From: Halicephalobus mephisto
Lineage: Eukaryota > Nematoda > Chromadorea > Rhabditida > Panagrolaimidae
DNA length: 64,000 nucleotides
Assembly: GCA_009193035.1 (NCBI GenBank)
Contig: SWDT01000079.1
Location: 62,001-126,000, forward strand
Direction: 5' to 3'
Shown: positions 22,607 to 34,025 of the stretch, piece by piece
Numbering within the stretch: the stretch's first letter is position 1
Layout of the letters: every line of letters starts with the position of its first letter
Translations under genes and position numbers: made by a program
The notes under the pieces: model-generated
Seen by the model: the letters and a program-made list of their open reading frames with translations, nothing else
Told to the model about the DNA's origin: nothing
Database searches by the model: none

Positions 22607-25172
22607 ATGAGCAATTCTCTGACTTTGTTGCAAGCTACTGCATATTGTCTGGGGGATATTGTAGGATCAGGAATTTTTATATCTCCTACGAGTATTTTGA
22701 AATATTCTGAATCGCCATGGATATCGTTAATAATATGGATTATATCTGGATTAATATCATTTTTTGGAAGTTTAATATATATTGAATTTTCAACTACAGT
22801 AAAAAAAAATGGAGGAGATTTTAATTTTTTAAATTTTGTTGAATGGAAATTTTTATCATCTGGATTTTATTTTGTAGGATGTTTATTAACATATCCATGT
22901 ATATTATCTATACAAATTTTATTAATTGGTTATTATTTTTTTAATTTTTTAAATTTATTTATTTTTATAAATAATTATGAAAATTTATTAAAAAAAATTT
23001 TTGGTTTTTGTTTTTTAATTCCAATTATTTTTTTAAATTTATTTTCTTTGAAAAAAATTGTTGGAAAATTTCAAATAATTATAACTATTTTAAAAATAGG
23101 AATTATTTTTTTTATAATTGCCTCAGGAATTTTTCATTGGATAAAATTTGGAAAATCTTCAAGTTTTGATGAAAATTTTATAAATAATAAAACAAATTTT
23201 GGAGGAATTGTTTTGGGAATTTACAGTGGTCTTTATTCTTACAACGGATGGGCTTTGCTTACTGTAGGAGTCGAAGAAGTTCAGAATCCTAAAAAAACAC
23301 TTCCTATTGCTACTTTTGGCGCTTTATTCACGGCTACAGTAATATATTTGGCGATGAATGTTGCTTATTTTTCAACTTTGACCGTCGAAGAATTCAAGTC
23401 TTCAGATACTGTAGCTGTTGTAAGTTTGTTTTTTTTATTAAATAAAAATTCCAAAATTTTAAAAATTCAGAAAATTTTTAAAAATTGAAAAAAATTATTT
23501 TTTTTTTATTGTGAAGAGAACTACGAATTCTACTTTTTCTACTTTTTCCTGATCGTGACGAGAATTGAAAGTAGCGATTCATCGGAGAGCAAAAACGTAA
23601 AGATTTATCATTTAAAAAATATAATAAAAATTAAAGTTATTATCTTTTTCGTCATTATTCCCAAAACTCTCCGAAAAGAGTACGTGAAAATTTTTTGGAG
23701 ACGGACAGAAAAATAATTCGACTGCTGCTCTCCAAAAAAAAGCACGGGAAAAAAATTTTTACATATTTTTTCGAAGAGTTTTAGGAATAGTGACGAAGAA
23801 AATAACAACTCTAATAAAAAATACAAAAGTTTCCCGCCCGCGCCGTCTTCCTTTCGTTGCGAGACCCTTCTTCGTTTTTCGTCTTTTACGTGGACACGGA
23901 ACACGTATTTTTTTGGCCTTCTCTTTATTTCCTATTCCTCTTTTTTGCCTTCGACTCCATCGACAGCATTGTGAAAAGTATGGTTTTTAGTGCAATATCA
24001 TACGATAGAAAGATATTTGGACAAAAATTAAGTACTTAAATTTACAATTTTGATTGTAGATATCTGGACACGAGTTTCCTTCCAGTGATCGGCTCATCAT
24101 AAAGCTTGACATTAGAATTGATCAGAATTTTTGAATTTTTTACACAAAAAAGTGTAACTTTTAGTTTAGTAACAAATACAAATCGTTACTATCAAGTTCT
24201 AATTTTCGTCACAAAAGTTAAATATTCATGAAAAATATGATGATTATAACATATTTAGTTACATTTCACAATTATTAGGGAATCAAAAATTACGCTTTTT
24301 GTATGTAGACATTAGAATTGATCAGAGTTCTTGATTTGTAAACAAAGGTTTCGGAACTTGTCTTTCGATCTGATATCTTTATTTTACAATAAAAAACATT
24401 TATAATCCCGAAAGTGGTGATGACGATCATAGCTCGGGTCGTTCAACTCGTTTTATAAAATTTTTTTCTCCATTAGTTGTTCTTGACGAAGAAGACCCCA
24501 AGTCTGTAACTAAGAATCGAATCCAGATTTCGTAACTAGTCAGGTGCACTAATCTTTGTACTACCAAAAACAAAGAAAAATTTATTTTTAACAATATAAA
24601 GTTAATTTTAGGTATTTCTGGAGAAAGCAGTGTCTCCAGAAGTCTCCAAAATTGTTCCTTTTTTAATTTGCATTGTTTTGGTCGGGAATCTGAATGCGAC
24701 GGTTTTCGGAAGTAGTCGTTACGTTTCCGCCGGATCCAAAGCCGGGATAATGCCGTCACTTTTCTCCGGTATCCACAAGGATTCAGGATCTCCCAGAGCC
24801 GCTGTTCTTTTTCAACTTTTTCTGACTACAGTAATTTCATTTTTGGGAGATTTGGAAGATCTAATTAACTATGCCAGTTATGCCATTACACTCCAGCAAA
24901 TGACAGTTTTGTTGGCTTTATTTTACATGAGATACAAGGGTCTTCAGAAGGACAAACAGGACATTCTGAAGTGTCCTTTGTTGATTGCCGTTGTTTATTC
25001 TGGAGTTTCTCTGGCTCTTCTGATTATTCCGATTCTTCCAGAAACCGGCGATTTCAAAGTTGGGATCTATGCTGTAGTACTGTTGCTGATAGGATTAATT
25101 ATTCATTTCGTGATTATTCGGCCTAAAAAATTACCTGAAATTTTAAGAAAAATCGACGGTAAAGATTTTTAG
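22607..25172 (+). CDS. SLC7-type amino-acid transporter (457 aa)
   Basis: A light-chain-like amino-acid exchanger of the LAT/aat family in the plasma membrane. Two exons, 22607-23419 and 24612-25172, join in phase 0 across a 1.19 kb intron (GTAAGT and TTTTAG). The start is the ATG at 22607. Family marks are DIVGSGIFISP in the first membrane helix, GWALLTVGVEEVQNPKKTLP in the middle and GSSRYVSAGSKAGIMPSLFS after the eighth helix. About twelve hydrophobic segments are present, and 457 aa is a little short of the usual 480-500. The first exon between 22800 and 23150 is extremely A/T-rich (runs of Phe, Ile, Leu, Asn, Lys), whereas the second exon is balanced. The ATG is 190 bp downstream of the cki stop, a spacing compatible with a nematode operon but not proof of one. 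Confidence 0.85.
23648..23801. repeat. Foldback repeat inside the transporter intron
   Basis: Two arms of about 30 bp are inverted: TTCGTCATTATTCCCAAAACT on the left and AGTTTTAGGAATAGTGACGAA on the right, about 90 bp apart. It is probably a MITE relic. The right flank runs into a G/C-richer stretch around CCCGCCCGCGCC at 23835. Confidence 0.55.
24152..24303. mobile_element. Small MITE, copy 1 (about 150 bp)
   Basis: The ends are ACACAAAAAAGTGTAACTTT and, inverted, AAAAATTACGCTTTTTGT. The interior contains CAAATCGTTACTATCAAGTT and CTAATTTTCGTCACAAA. A second copy lies at 26464-26624 with about the same order of blocks. It sits in the intron of the amino-acid transporter; the phrase GACATTAGAATTGATCAGA occurs on both sides of it (about 24108 and 24308), which may be a long target duplication. 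Confidence 0.6.
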
Positions 25173-25338
25173 ATTTTTAAAATTTTGTTAATTTTCTAAA
25201 TTTTATTAATTTTTAAAATTTTAAATTTCGTTAATTTTTAAATTTTCATTCAAAATTTTGATAATTAAATAATTTTGAAACTATAGAATTATGTAAACAT
25301 AAAATTTCGTAATTTCTGGTCTTGATTGGAAAATTTTA

Positions 25339-25472
25339 AAAATTCGCGTTGAGACAATTTTTGAAACTTTTTATTTTTACAATAGCATGATTAGAATCTT
25401 TGAAAATTTAGTGGAATCTTCTGAAATCACAAATGTTAAAAAGTTTTAAAAATTCGCGTTGAGACAATTTTG
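25339..25472. repeat. Short direct repeat downstream of the transporter
   Basis: A 26-bp stretch around TTCGCGTTGAGACAATTTT occurs twice, about 108 bp apart (near 25335 and 25443). It is related to the dispersed motif in the SLC22 introns (TTCTCGTCGAGACAA). Confidence 0.5.
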
Positions 25473-25729
25473 CAGAAAAATTGTTTTAAATTTTTGAAAA
25501 ATTATTTTTTCAGGATATATCTTTATCGGTTCGCAGGTGATATTAAACACGCTTCCAGAATACGAAAAAACAGACATAATATAAAAATAATTTCTAAAAT
25601 CGTATTTGATCTTTGTCTCTCTGTCTGTGGTTGTTGTGACAGTTGTTTTCTTTGTTGATGCACCTGGGTTCTGCTTCCTTTTTTATTTTTTATTACTTCC
25701 TGAGCCAATATAAAACAATAAAATCTGAA

Positions 25730-25742
25730 ACATATATAAAGT
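25730..25742 (+). promoter_or_regulatory. TATA box of the ShKT gene
   Basis: CATATATAAAG ends about 30 bp before the start codon at 25770, so the 5' UTR must be very short or lie wholly within this interval. Confidence 0.5.
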
Positions 25743-25769
25743 GGAAAAGAAAAATATATCAAAACGAAA

Positions 25770-26219
25770 ATGGAAAATTTCATCGTTGTTTTTATTTTCT
25801 TCGGATTCTGGAGCTCCTTAGTTGAAGGCCAGACTTGCATCGGGCCCTGTGTCGCCGGAGTGTGTCCGACCAATACTACTTGTGTGACGTCTTCCAACCT
25901 CTGCTGCACTACAGTAACCACAACTACAGCTACTCCTTGTGTCGATACTGCTTCCAACTGTGCTTCGTGCAGTTACCTCTGCAACAACTCCCTCTACTAC
26001 AGTATCATGACTTCCATGTGCGCCAGAACTTGTGGCAGATGCAGTTCAAGTAAGTTCTAAGTTAAATTTTCGAAAAAATATCCACTTTCAGCATGTGCGG
26101 ACAAAATCAATCCGAACACGGGAACTTCTGACTGTCCTTCAGTTTCCAGACTCTGCAACAACTCCGTTTACTACAATCTGATGACGGAGCAATGTCCTCT
26201 CACTTGTGGTAGATGTTGA
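25770..26219 (+). CDS. Secreted protein with two ShKT domains (135 aa)
   Basis: A small secreted cysteine-rich protein. Exons 25770-26049 and 26092-26219 join with one base from the first exon (GTAAGT and TTTCAG, intron 42 nt). The first 20 residues form a signal peptide ending near VEGQ. Next comes a short Cys-rich stretch (CIGPCVAGVCPTNTTC, then a CC pair), a Thr-rich linker and two ShKT-type modules. The first reads CVDTASNCASC with YLCNNSLYY and CARTCGRC. The second begins CADKINPNTG and ends CPLTCGRC at the stop codon. The ShKT fold is widespread in nematode secreted and cuticle proteins and need not imply toxicity; the role of this one is unknown. Confidence 0.85.
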
Positions 26220-26463
26220 AGATCATAGTTTTGCCTGAGAGTAGACACTGAGAGAGCTAAATTTTTGTAAAAAAAATATAGAATTCCTAGAGTCAAAAAG
26301 TCATTCCATTTTACAGCATGTGCAATTTTTATTATAAATTTTAATTATTCAGATTTAAAGATGAGAATAAATATGAAATTCGGGAAACTGGTTCTAATAA
26401 CTAGAATTTAACTTGTATAAAAATTATTTGACGTTATCGGATGTAAGAGGTCCTTTTGAGATA

Positions 26464-26624
26464 CACAAAAAAAGTAACTTTTGACTTAGTAATAAATACA
26501 AATCGTCACTATCAAGTTCTAATTTTCGTCACAAATCTCAAATATTTACAAAAAATATGACGATTATGTCACATTTTAGTTAGATTTCACAATTGTTATA
26601 GGATCAAAAATTACGATTTTTTGT
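26464..26624. mobile_element. Small MITE, copy 2 (about 160 bp)
   Basis: The inverted ends are CACAAAAAAAGTAACTTTTGA and TCAAAAATTACGATTTTTTG, pairing over about 20 bp. The interior matches the element at 24152-24303 (AAATCGTCACTATCAAGTTC and TTCGTCACAAA). It has no coding content. Confidence 0.65.
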
Positions 26625-26776
26625 GTGGTTATGAAGAATGCAAGTTTCTAATACATTGGCAATTCTATGTTTGATCAACTTATAATAACGTTAATGTAAA
26701 ATAAACAATTCATGACTATTCGACAGATTATATACTCTATCATAAACTTATTATTAGTTCAAAAAATTTGGTATTT

Positions 26777-28976
26777 TCAGAGCCGTGAAAAAGTTCCATC
26801 ACTTGTTGAATCATTAGTATTTTGAATTCTGACATAAGGCTCAACTTCTCCGCTGAGGACCTGCAGAGCATGGATGGCAGCTCCGGTGGCTGTGATGATC
26901 TCCAGTTGTCCGTCTATGATCAATTGTGCTTTAGGGAATTGTTTCTTAATCCACTTTTGAACAAACGGGATTCTACAAGTTCCTCCGGCTAAGAACACAA
27001 TATCTACGTCAGTGAATAGAAAATATGGCATTATTTGTTCTCCTTCCGGTTTACAGCGGAATGCTCTTTGGTTCGGAAACAAATATTGTTTAAATGAACA
27101 ATAACGTTGATTATGTTGAAAATAAGTATTTAATTTTTCTTCAAACCATTCTCTCGTGAACTCAACAATTCTCTCAAAACAAGAACTGATATCCCACAAG
27201 GCGAAACTGAAATACAAAATTCCGTTAGTAATTGAAATAATCATCTCACCTGGTTCTGTCCTCGAATGAAAGACTATATTTGATCTCCTTCGCTGTTTCC
27301 AACGTTCTTAGCCTTAAATCACTTTTTAAATTTTCCGGGATTAATTTTTCTATCTCCTCAGTAATTATATTATCAAGGGCTCTCCCAGAACATGGAGCAT
27401 CGTCATTCGAGTTCTGTTCTCTGATGCAAGTTGCGTACATTTTATTTTTTTCTTTTGAAATTTGATAAATTTTCCAAATACCAGTCGCTCCTCCAATGTC
27501 GAAAATAGCGATTTTCATTCCAGGCCTAATCTTTTCGAAATGCTCTTCCTTGGATAGATAATAGAGGAGATCAGCGTGAGTCTCTTCGATGATGTCGATC
27601 ACTTCTATATTAGCCAGCTTTGCTGCTTCAATAGCACTGGAGATAAAGGGATTCGAGTATTTCCGTTTTGAAAACGAATGTTCGAAATCACTGTCCTCAA
27701 AATATCTTGGAACCGTGATAACTGCTTTTGTCATGGAATTCTGGTTACAAAATCCCTCCTGATATTCTCTCATTCCTTTTACCATCTGTTCCAGAAAGAT
27801 TTTGTTGATTTCTGCAATGGAAAAGTTTCTAAAACCTTGAAGGGTATTTGATTCCAAATATGGTTGTCCGTCTTTTAAATTAAAATTGAAGGGCAATATT
27901 GATTGCTTTGATATGTTTATTTGATGACACCAATTGTAAAGAAGTTTGGTGTCAAAAATAACATAATCAGGTTTGGTTCTAAATCTTCTGATGGCTGCTT
28001 TGCCAAATAAAGGTTTACTTTGATCAAATGAGACTACAGATTCCGTCCAGAGGTCTCCAGGAGAAGAGTTGTCAAACGGAATAACATGAATTTCTCTATT
28101 TCTTGAAACAGCCAAGACACATCTAGTTCCTCCAAAATCGACTCCCATGATGTCCGTTCTCGGTTCGTATTCTTTAACCAGTTTTGGAATGTGGATAAAG
28201 TTACAATCTTCAATAGTGTAAGTTTTGGGGGCGTTGCGTTTAGGATTCTCGATCTGAACTAATATGGAAACCTCTGAATCAGAAATTAAATGTCTGGCAA
28301 AGATCAATAAATTGTCATTTTCTTTTACTTTCTTGATAAAATTGATACTTTTGAAGTTGCAGGTTTCCAATTCAGAACCATATAATGAGTAAATTTTCTC
28401 TTGGTCATCTCGGAAAACAGCATGAACTTGGTTTGTTTTGAGATCAAACATCCTTGCAGCATATCCTAAATCTATACGTTCAGTAGACCCATTTACTCTG
28501 TCATCCAGCTGTTTCCATGTAACTTTTCCGTTAACAGTATTTACGTATTGTAATAAATAGATACGCTGTTGATGAAACATAATAATCAACTCCCAAGCAG
28601 AATATTCAACGTTTGAACTGAAATAATATTGAAATTCCAGGTCTTCGTTCGTAGCAGGATATACTAATCCACCGTATTTCTTGGAATAAATTTTCTTAAA
28701 GTTTTCCAATTCTTTTATCTTTGAATAAAAAGGTTTGACAGCAATAATTCCAATATCGCCATTATATTTTTTAATTTGCTCTTGAATAATTTCATGAACA
28801 GCTTTGTCCTTAACATCAAAATCATAGCCAAACAGTTTAATGTACAAAATAATAGCTTGATCACTGCGTTTCTCATTGTATTTAGAATAATCATATGATT
28901 CCTGTCTTGTTCTGACATCATATGTCTTAATTCCGAATCCAGTAGAATACTTAGTAATAGCACACGCAATGGACAT
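26777..28976 (-). CDS. Divergent Hsp70-like ATPase with long N-terminal extension (718 aa)
   Basis: Exons on the minus strand are 28976-27250 and 27206-26777, separated by a 43-nt intron (GTGAGA, TTTCAG), and the frame closes. From about residue 276 the protein is an Hsp70-type actin-fold ATPase: MGVDFGGTRCVLAVSRN is phosphate-1, ESVVSFDQSKPLFGKAA follows, AVITVPRYFED and AAKLANIEVIDIIEETHA are the next family blocks, AIFDIGGATGIWKI (about 490) is phosphate-2 and VFLAGGTCRIPFVQKW (about 648) is the adenosine motif. It stops shortly after ALQVLSGEV, where the nucleotide-binding domain of Hsp70 ends, so the peptide-binding domain is missing. The first 275 residues are not recognised; the opening CAITKYSTGFGIKTYDV faintly resembles an actin-fold start. 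The usual DLGTTYS is replaced by DFGGTRC and DLGGGT by DIGGATG. Chaperone activity is doubtful. Confidence 0.8.
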
Positions 28977-30153
28977 TTCGTTGAGAAAAAAGAAGAAAAA
29001 TACAGATTTTTGAATTCAACCTCAATAAAAATCACTGATAATGCACTAATTAGTTCATATTATTAGAAAATTCGCCCTTTTTATTCCTTATCACTTAATT
29101 TTAATTGCTTCTATCAGTCACGCTTCCGTTTGGAAATCAGAAATGATTTAAACAACATTCATTAATCATCATTTCCGGGATTGAATATTGCAAAAAAATC
29201 ATTAAAATTAAAATCAACAAGATTTTAAATCATTGAATTACACGAAAAATAAAGTAATCTAAGAAAAAGTTCAAACAAAAAATTATTTATAAATTAGTTT
29301 TATTGACTTTCCCTAACAGAATTGAAAGCATAAATCTTGTTTTAATTGTTTTCTAATGTATTCATGTTTCTGAACGAACTACACAATATTGATAAATAAA
29401 ATTACTTATTTGATGAATAAACTCGCATTTTGATTTTTGGTCATTGATAGGATATAAACAAAAAATATTAATGATCTTTACTCAACAATAAGACAGAAAA
29501 AAATATGTTTTGCAATTACAAAAGACAATCGAGAACTTCACTCACACCCTACAGTATTCCATGTCCCTTCATATTTAGGCTATCGCTTCAGGAACTCTTT
29601 GTAGTTTAGTTTTCTGTTTTAACAGTAATCTAATTAGAGTAACAATTTTTTGAACATCTTGATTCTCCATGTTTGGTAATCAATTTCAACCTGTTCGTCG
29701 ATCTAAATCTGAAGGAAATAATATTTTCCATTATTATCTGCTTCGATTTCTACCTAAAAAATAGTTATGAATTTTTTCTAGAATGACTTTAAAAATAGTA
29801 ATGCAAACTTACTGCATCTTCCAGTATCTTGAATTTAGTCAAAGAAGTATTTGAAAAATCAGAAACAATGATTTCATTATGTTTATTTCATCACGATAAT
29901 TCAGTTCGTAAAGGTTCAGACAAACAAATTTTAGGGTACTTTATCTCAAAGAGCCAATTAAATCACAGAGCAGTAAAATAGCAGAGGGGAAATATTTCCG
30001 ACTCTTGTAGCTACTATCAGAGGTGTTGAATAGTAGTTTTTTTTCAGCATTCAACAACAGTTATACTAACCGTCAACAACATCTGGAATGAAAGTTTTTC
30101 TCTATCCAGCCACTCTTCTGGGGATGAAAATTTTGATACCCTGAGAGCACATC
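28977..30153. other. Non-coding spacer upstream of the Hsp70-like gene
   Basis: No gene is seen. A diverged copy of the repeat at about 2880-2960 lies at 29545-29605 (CCCTACAGTATTCCATG). The spacer ends at the 5S flank GATACCCTGAGAGCAC at 30136. Confidence 0.4.
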
Positions 30154-30271
30154 GGTAGCGGTCAAACCATTGTGAACACACGCCATCCCGTTCGATCTGG
30201 CCAGTTAAACGCGATAGGGCTGGGTTAGTACTTGGATCGGAGACGTCCTGGGAATCCCTAGTGCTGCTACC
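30154..30271 (+). rRNA. 5S ribosomal RNA gene, dispersed copy 2
   Basis: Full-length 118 nt with terminal stem GGTAGC against GCTACC, the CACGCCATCCCG block, and TTAGTACTTGGATCGGAGAC. A T-run terminator follows at 30272. The upstream flank GATACCCTGAGAGCAC is shared with the copies at 37515 and 37792, and with the decayed copy near 33350. It lies in the 3' flank of the downstream-most tandem chemoreceptor. Confidence 0.88.
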
Positions 30272-30733
30272 TTTTTTTAAAAATATTTTTCTTAAGAAAA
30301 TCATTTCGTTTTTTTTGAACTTCCACCCCGATTATCTCCAGGCTCATATTCTTTCTGTCGTTTCAGAAATTTCTGAATGCGCTTTGTAACTATGATCTTG
30401 TGGGTGTGAGAACGAATTTCAACCAGTTTAAATCTGAATCCAACCGTTGACCAGCTAAATTAGGCTCCTTATTCTTTTGTTTTAATTACTTTAGAAAAAT
30501 AAGTAGGTAGAACTTGCTAAAACAATAGGAGTATGCAGTTTTGAAACTCATAAGAGGTCTTCCATCGGCGAAGAAACATCATTACAGCAACATCATTCCG
30601 AACAGAAAATATTTCTTTTATCGTAACTGTGTGTCGTCGTTTTTATCCACAGTAAACAGGGTTTTGTATCTTATGATGACACATTCATAACTGCATTGGA
30701 AAAAGTAATAAGCACCGTAGATTTCCTCGATTA

Positions 30734-32339
30734 TCATTTAAATTTAATACCGATTACAACAATAACAGATTTGCTCTTGCAAAACAAAGTATTTCGACAC
30801 CCATAAAATGTGATGAATTGTTTGCGAAACGTTGCGCTACAGAATCGAAAGTTAACATTAGTTTAATTAAAAACATCCTTACCTCACTACGAACAGGATT
30901 ATGATTGATGGGTAAGTGTGAATTGCATAAATTATCAAGCTTATTGAATATAGTTGTTCACCGATTTCTGGAGATTCTTCATAGAAAGCTCCACCGAGAT
31001 AACATAAGACATAGTAGAAAATCAGAAGAACAGATGAACTTATAGCTTGCCAAACAAGCCGTCTTTCTACGTTTTTAAAATTAGAGTTTGCACTAATCTC
31101 TTTCAAAGAGTAACAAATCGCAACCAATATGGTGACTAAGGTGACAGTGAGGAGAGGTAAATTAACGATCATAATAAGAAGATAATATTCAGTAACAGCC
31201 AATGCACATTTAGGTTTCCAAAAGTCAGCTAAACAAGGACCGAATAAGTACTTAAATCCAATACCAAATGGAGCAACAATGAAAAAGGATATGATGATAT
31301 AAAAAGGATACCCTTCCCAGATCTGAAAAATTACCTTAAATAATTAGTTCACATGGAAGACGATTTAAGAAAAATTTTAAATTTGAAATTATTTTGATTT
31401 TATAAATATTCCAATGAGTTCCGTAATTTTATTTCTTTAAATTTTAATAATGATATGATTATAAAAAACGAAACTAGGTTGTTTGAAACTACCACGAACT
31501 TTTAGAACTTGCTAAAAATAAAGTAATATACATGACATTTTCGGTTTTGTGTGATAATTACGCAGTTGAATTTTTAAAAGTACACTTAGGTGTATCTCAA
31601 ACCTTCTAGATTAAATCATGCGGAGTACAAAAGTCCCTATCAACCCTCAAGAGTCACTATTTATGCATAGAATGTCTACAGACGTTGAAGAGACCTTAAT
31701 TAGTAGTACAGTAAGCTAGTGAAGTTGAGTTGCTTGAAAATCTCATAGATACTCTCCATTATTACTTTAAGTGATCAGTTATGGATAGTATTCAGAAAAT
31801 TTGGCATTTTTGATAATCATTATGTATGTAGTTTCTACTAAGATTAATTCGTTTTATTACCTAAACAATCTTGAAAATCGTTCCCTATTAGTTATTCTCC
31901 ATGTTATTTTCAAGGAAATATTTTCGAAATATTTATGAAAAAGTTCGATCCTCACCTTGTTGTGAATGAAGGGAAACGCCAATGCTGTGCATCTGTTAAT
32001 ACTCATCAACACTGCCAACAACCCGATATGAAAATCTGAATATAATGTAATAAACGTTGACATAGTACTATAAGGTGTCTCGTAATCACGGTCAATAAAC
32101 TCGGTAATGACCATATTTCCACTCGCAAGAACATCGACAATGTATCCAATTACAATAATTTGGAAATAGGCCGACTTAAGATCGTTTTTCTTGGAGGTGA
32201 AGAACACATTAGCACAGAAGAATATGATTAATATTAACTCCACAACACATCCGACAGTAAGACCCATATAACCCAACCACCAAAAAATATCTCTATCTAA
32301 CGCTAGCTCGTCTTCATCTTCATAATCTGTGGAGTTCAT
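30734..32339 (-). CDS. Serpentine chemoreceptor A of a tandem pair (308 aa)
   Basis: A seven-transmembrane receptor of the same family as the gene at 17719. Exons on the minus strand are 32339-31956, 31322-30883 and 30836-30734, with donors GTGAGG and GTAAGG, acceptors TTTCAG and CTGTAG, and the reading frame closed at TGA. Exon 1 holds the first three membrane segments and ends in NRCTALAFPFIHNK; exon 2 opens IWEGYPFYIII, carries VERRLVWQAISSSV and ends at the seventh helix (PSIIILFVV); exon 3 gives the short tail SATFRKQFITFYGC. The N-terminus is acidic with NST as a possible glycosylation site. The neighbour at 34026-35644 is a close paralogue with the same intron positions. Confidence 0.85.
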
Positions 32340-33342
32340 GGAAAGTGTACTCTTTAATATAAGAGTTTAAAAATAATTGTCTACAGAACCGTAACTTCAC
32401 AAAATACTACTTGTTCAATAACGCCTTTGTTACGCTGAAAATAGATCAGCTAATAACGACATTCGTCAAACAAAACTAAGGTACTTCGACCCATAGCACT
32501 TAACCTCGGTTTTCTCACTGTAATCTGGAGTTTTTAAGTTAAAATTTATATCTTTCTTATATCTGGGAATTTCCGAAAAAAACTAGTACGTTTGCAGAAA
32601 AAATCCTGATATTAGGACCTAGCACATTAATGTCAACATTATGTTTTTTAATCTTTTGGCCATAGTGGTTAACGTGGGAGCAGTTTGTTAAAAAACTACA
32701 ACTCAAGTTTACCCCATACGTAATTAATGCAGAAAAAAGAAAGCAATTTACTTTTGAAAAAATTTGGACTGTTCGACGTAAAACTGTCCCCACGATTTAA
32801 CCTGATGTTTGATAAAGAAAATATGCCGAAATTCAAAAGCATAAAACAATTTTTGAGTAATATCTTTGACTTGAAATCTTTCAGTCTCTGAACCACCTAA
32901 AATATCTTTCGTTACAGGCAGAATGGGAGATCGTTTAAAGGTTTCCTCAAGAATTCGGAGCAAGATTTAGGACTGATTACGAAAGAATAAAATCACCAAC
33001 TTCACTCGTCTTCTAAAACAGTATCTATTCACTTTATTTTCGTGTTTTGATCAAAGTTTTTTAATACTTTTTTGATTTCCTTATATAGATATTGAGGAAG
33101 ATGAATTTAATCAAAATTGCAAATACAAAGAGTATTGGATGAGAGCAGTAATTAAACTTATTATTTTCCTTTCGAAAAAGTTTGAACATAGAGTTTAGTT
33201 TTAAAGTGATTTTCAATACATCTCATGCACACCAATAAAACATCCAAATCACTAAACCTATTCACTCTAGGACTCTTTAGAATAGTTCATGATAAATGAA
33301 ATTTTTATTCATTTCAGTCACTCTCTAAAGAAGGAATTTCTG

Positions 33343-33449
33343 AATACCCTGAGGGCATGTCATCCTGCTCGATCTGGCTAGTAAAACACAATAGGGTTAA
33401 GTTAGTATTTGGATCGGAGATGTCTTCGAAATCCTCAATGTTGCCACTT
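33343..33449 (+). pseudogene. 5S rRNA pseudogene
   Basis: The upstream flank ATACCCTGAGGGCAT is intact, but about 27 nt of the 5' end of the gene are deleted and the rest has many changes (GATCTGGCTAGTAAAACAC, TAGTATTTGGATCGGAGATG). The terminal stem cannot form. Its position relative to chemoreceptor B matches that of the intact 5S gene relative to chemoreceptor A. Confidence 0.8.
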
Positions 33450-34025
33450 TTGGATATTTTAAAAAGAATTAATTTTCTCCAAATCACTGTTTCTGAAACT
33501 CATTACCTCATTTTTGATGACAATATTCTATCCTGATGGTTTTGTGGTTCACGCTCTTTCTGTTATCATGGAAATCTTTAGATTTGCTGAATATACTTTA
33601 TAACTGTGCTCATGTATGTGTGGGATGGATTTCAACCCGTTTAACAACGTTTACAAAACTTAAAGTACTTTCCAGTTAGCTGAAATTTTCAAGACCTTAA
33701 TTAGTGGCAAAAAGAATAGTTCTGCACCCAATTGTTAGCAACATGGATTAGAGTTCTTCAACCTCTTGTTTTAACGGCTTTAAAAGGTATATAAAGTACT
33801 TAGCATTTGCCAAAATAGTAGAAACCTACAATATTCAAACTCGTAAGAACTTTTTACTAACGGAAAAGCATTTACTACATGATATCCTTCCGAACAGGAA
33901 GTATTTATTTTATGTTAGTTTTGTATGGTCTCTTCTACATACAGTATACTTAGAAGTTTTTATTTTGCAACGAAAAATTTATAACTGTATCTAAAAAGAA
34001 ATAATGAGAGCTACAGAGTTCTTGA

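Noticed and set aside
29990..30304. Minus-strand frames across the 5S genes (also at 37739-38017)
   Set aside because: They are the antisense of 5S rRNA.
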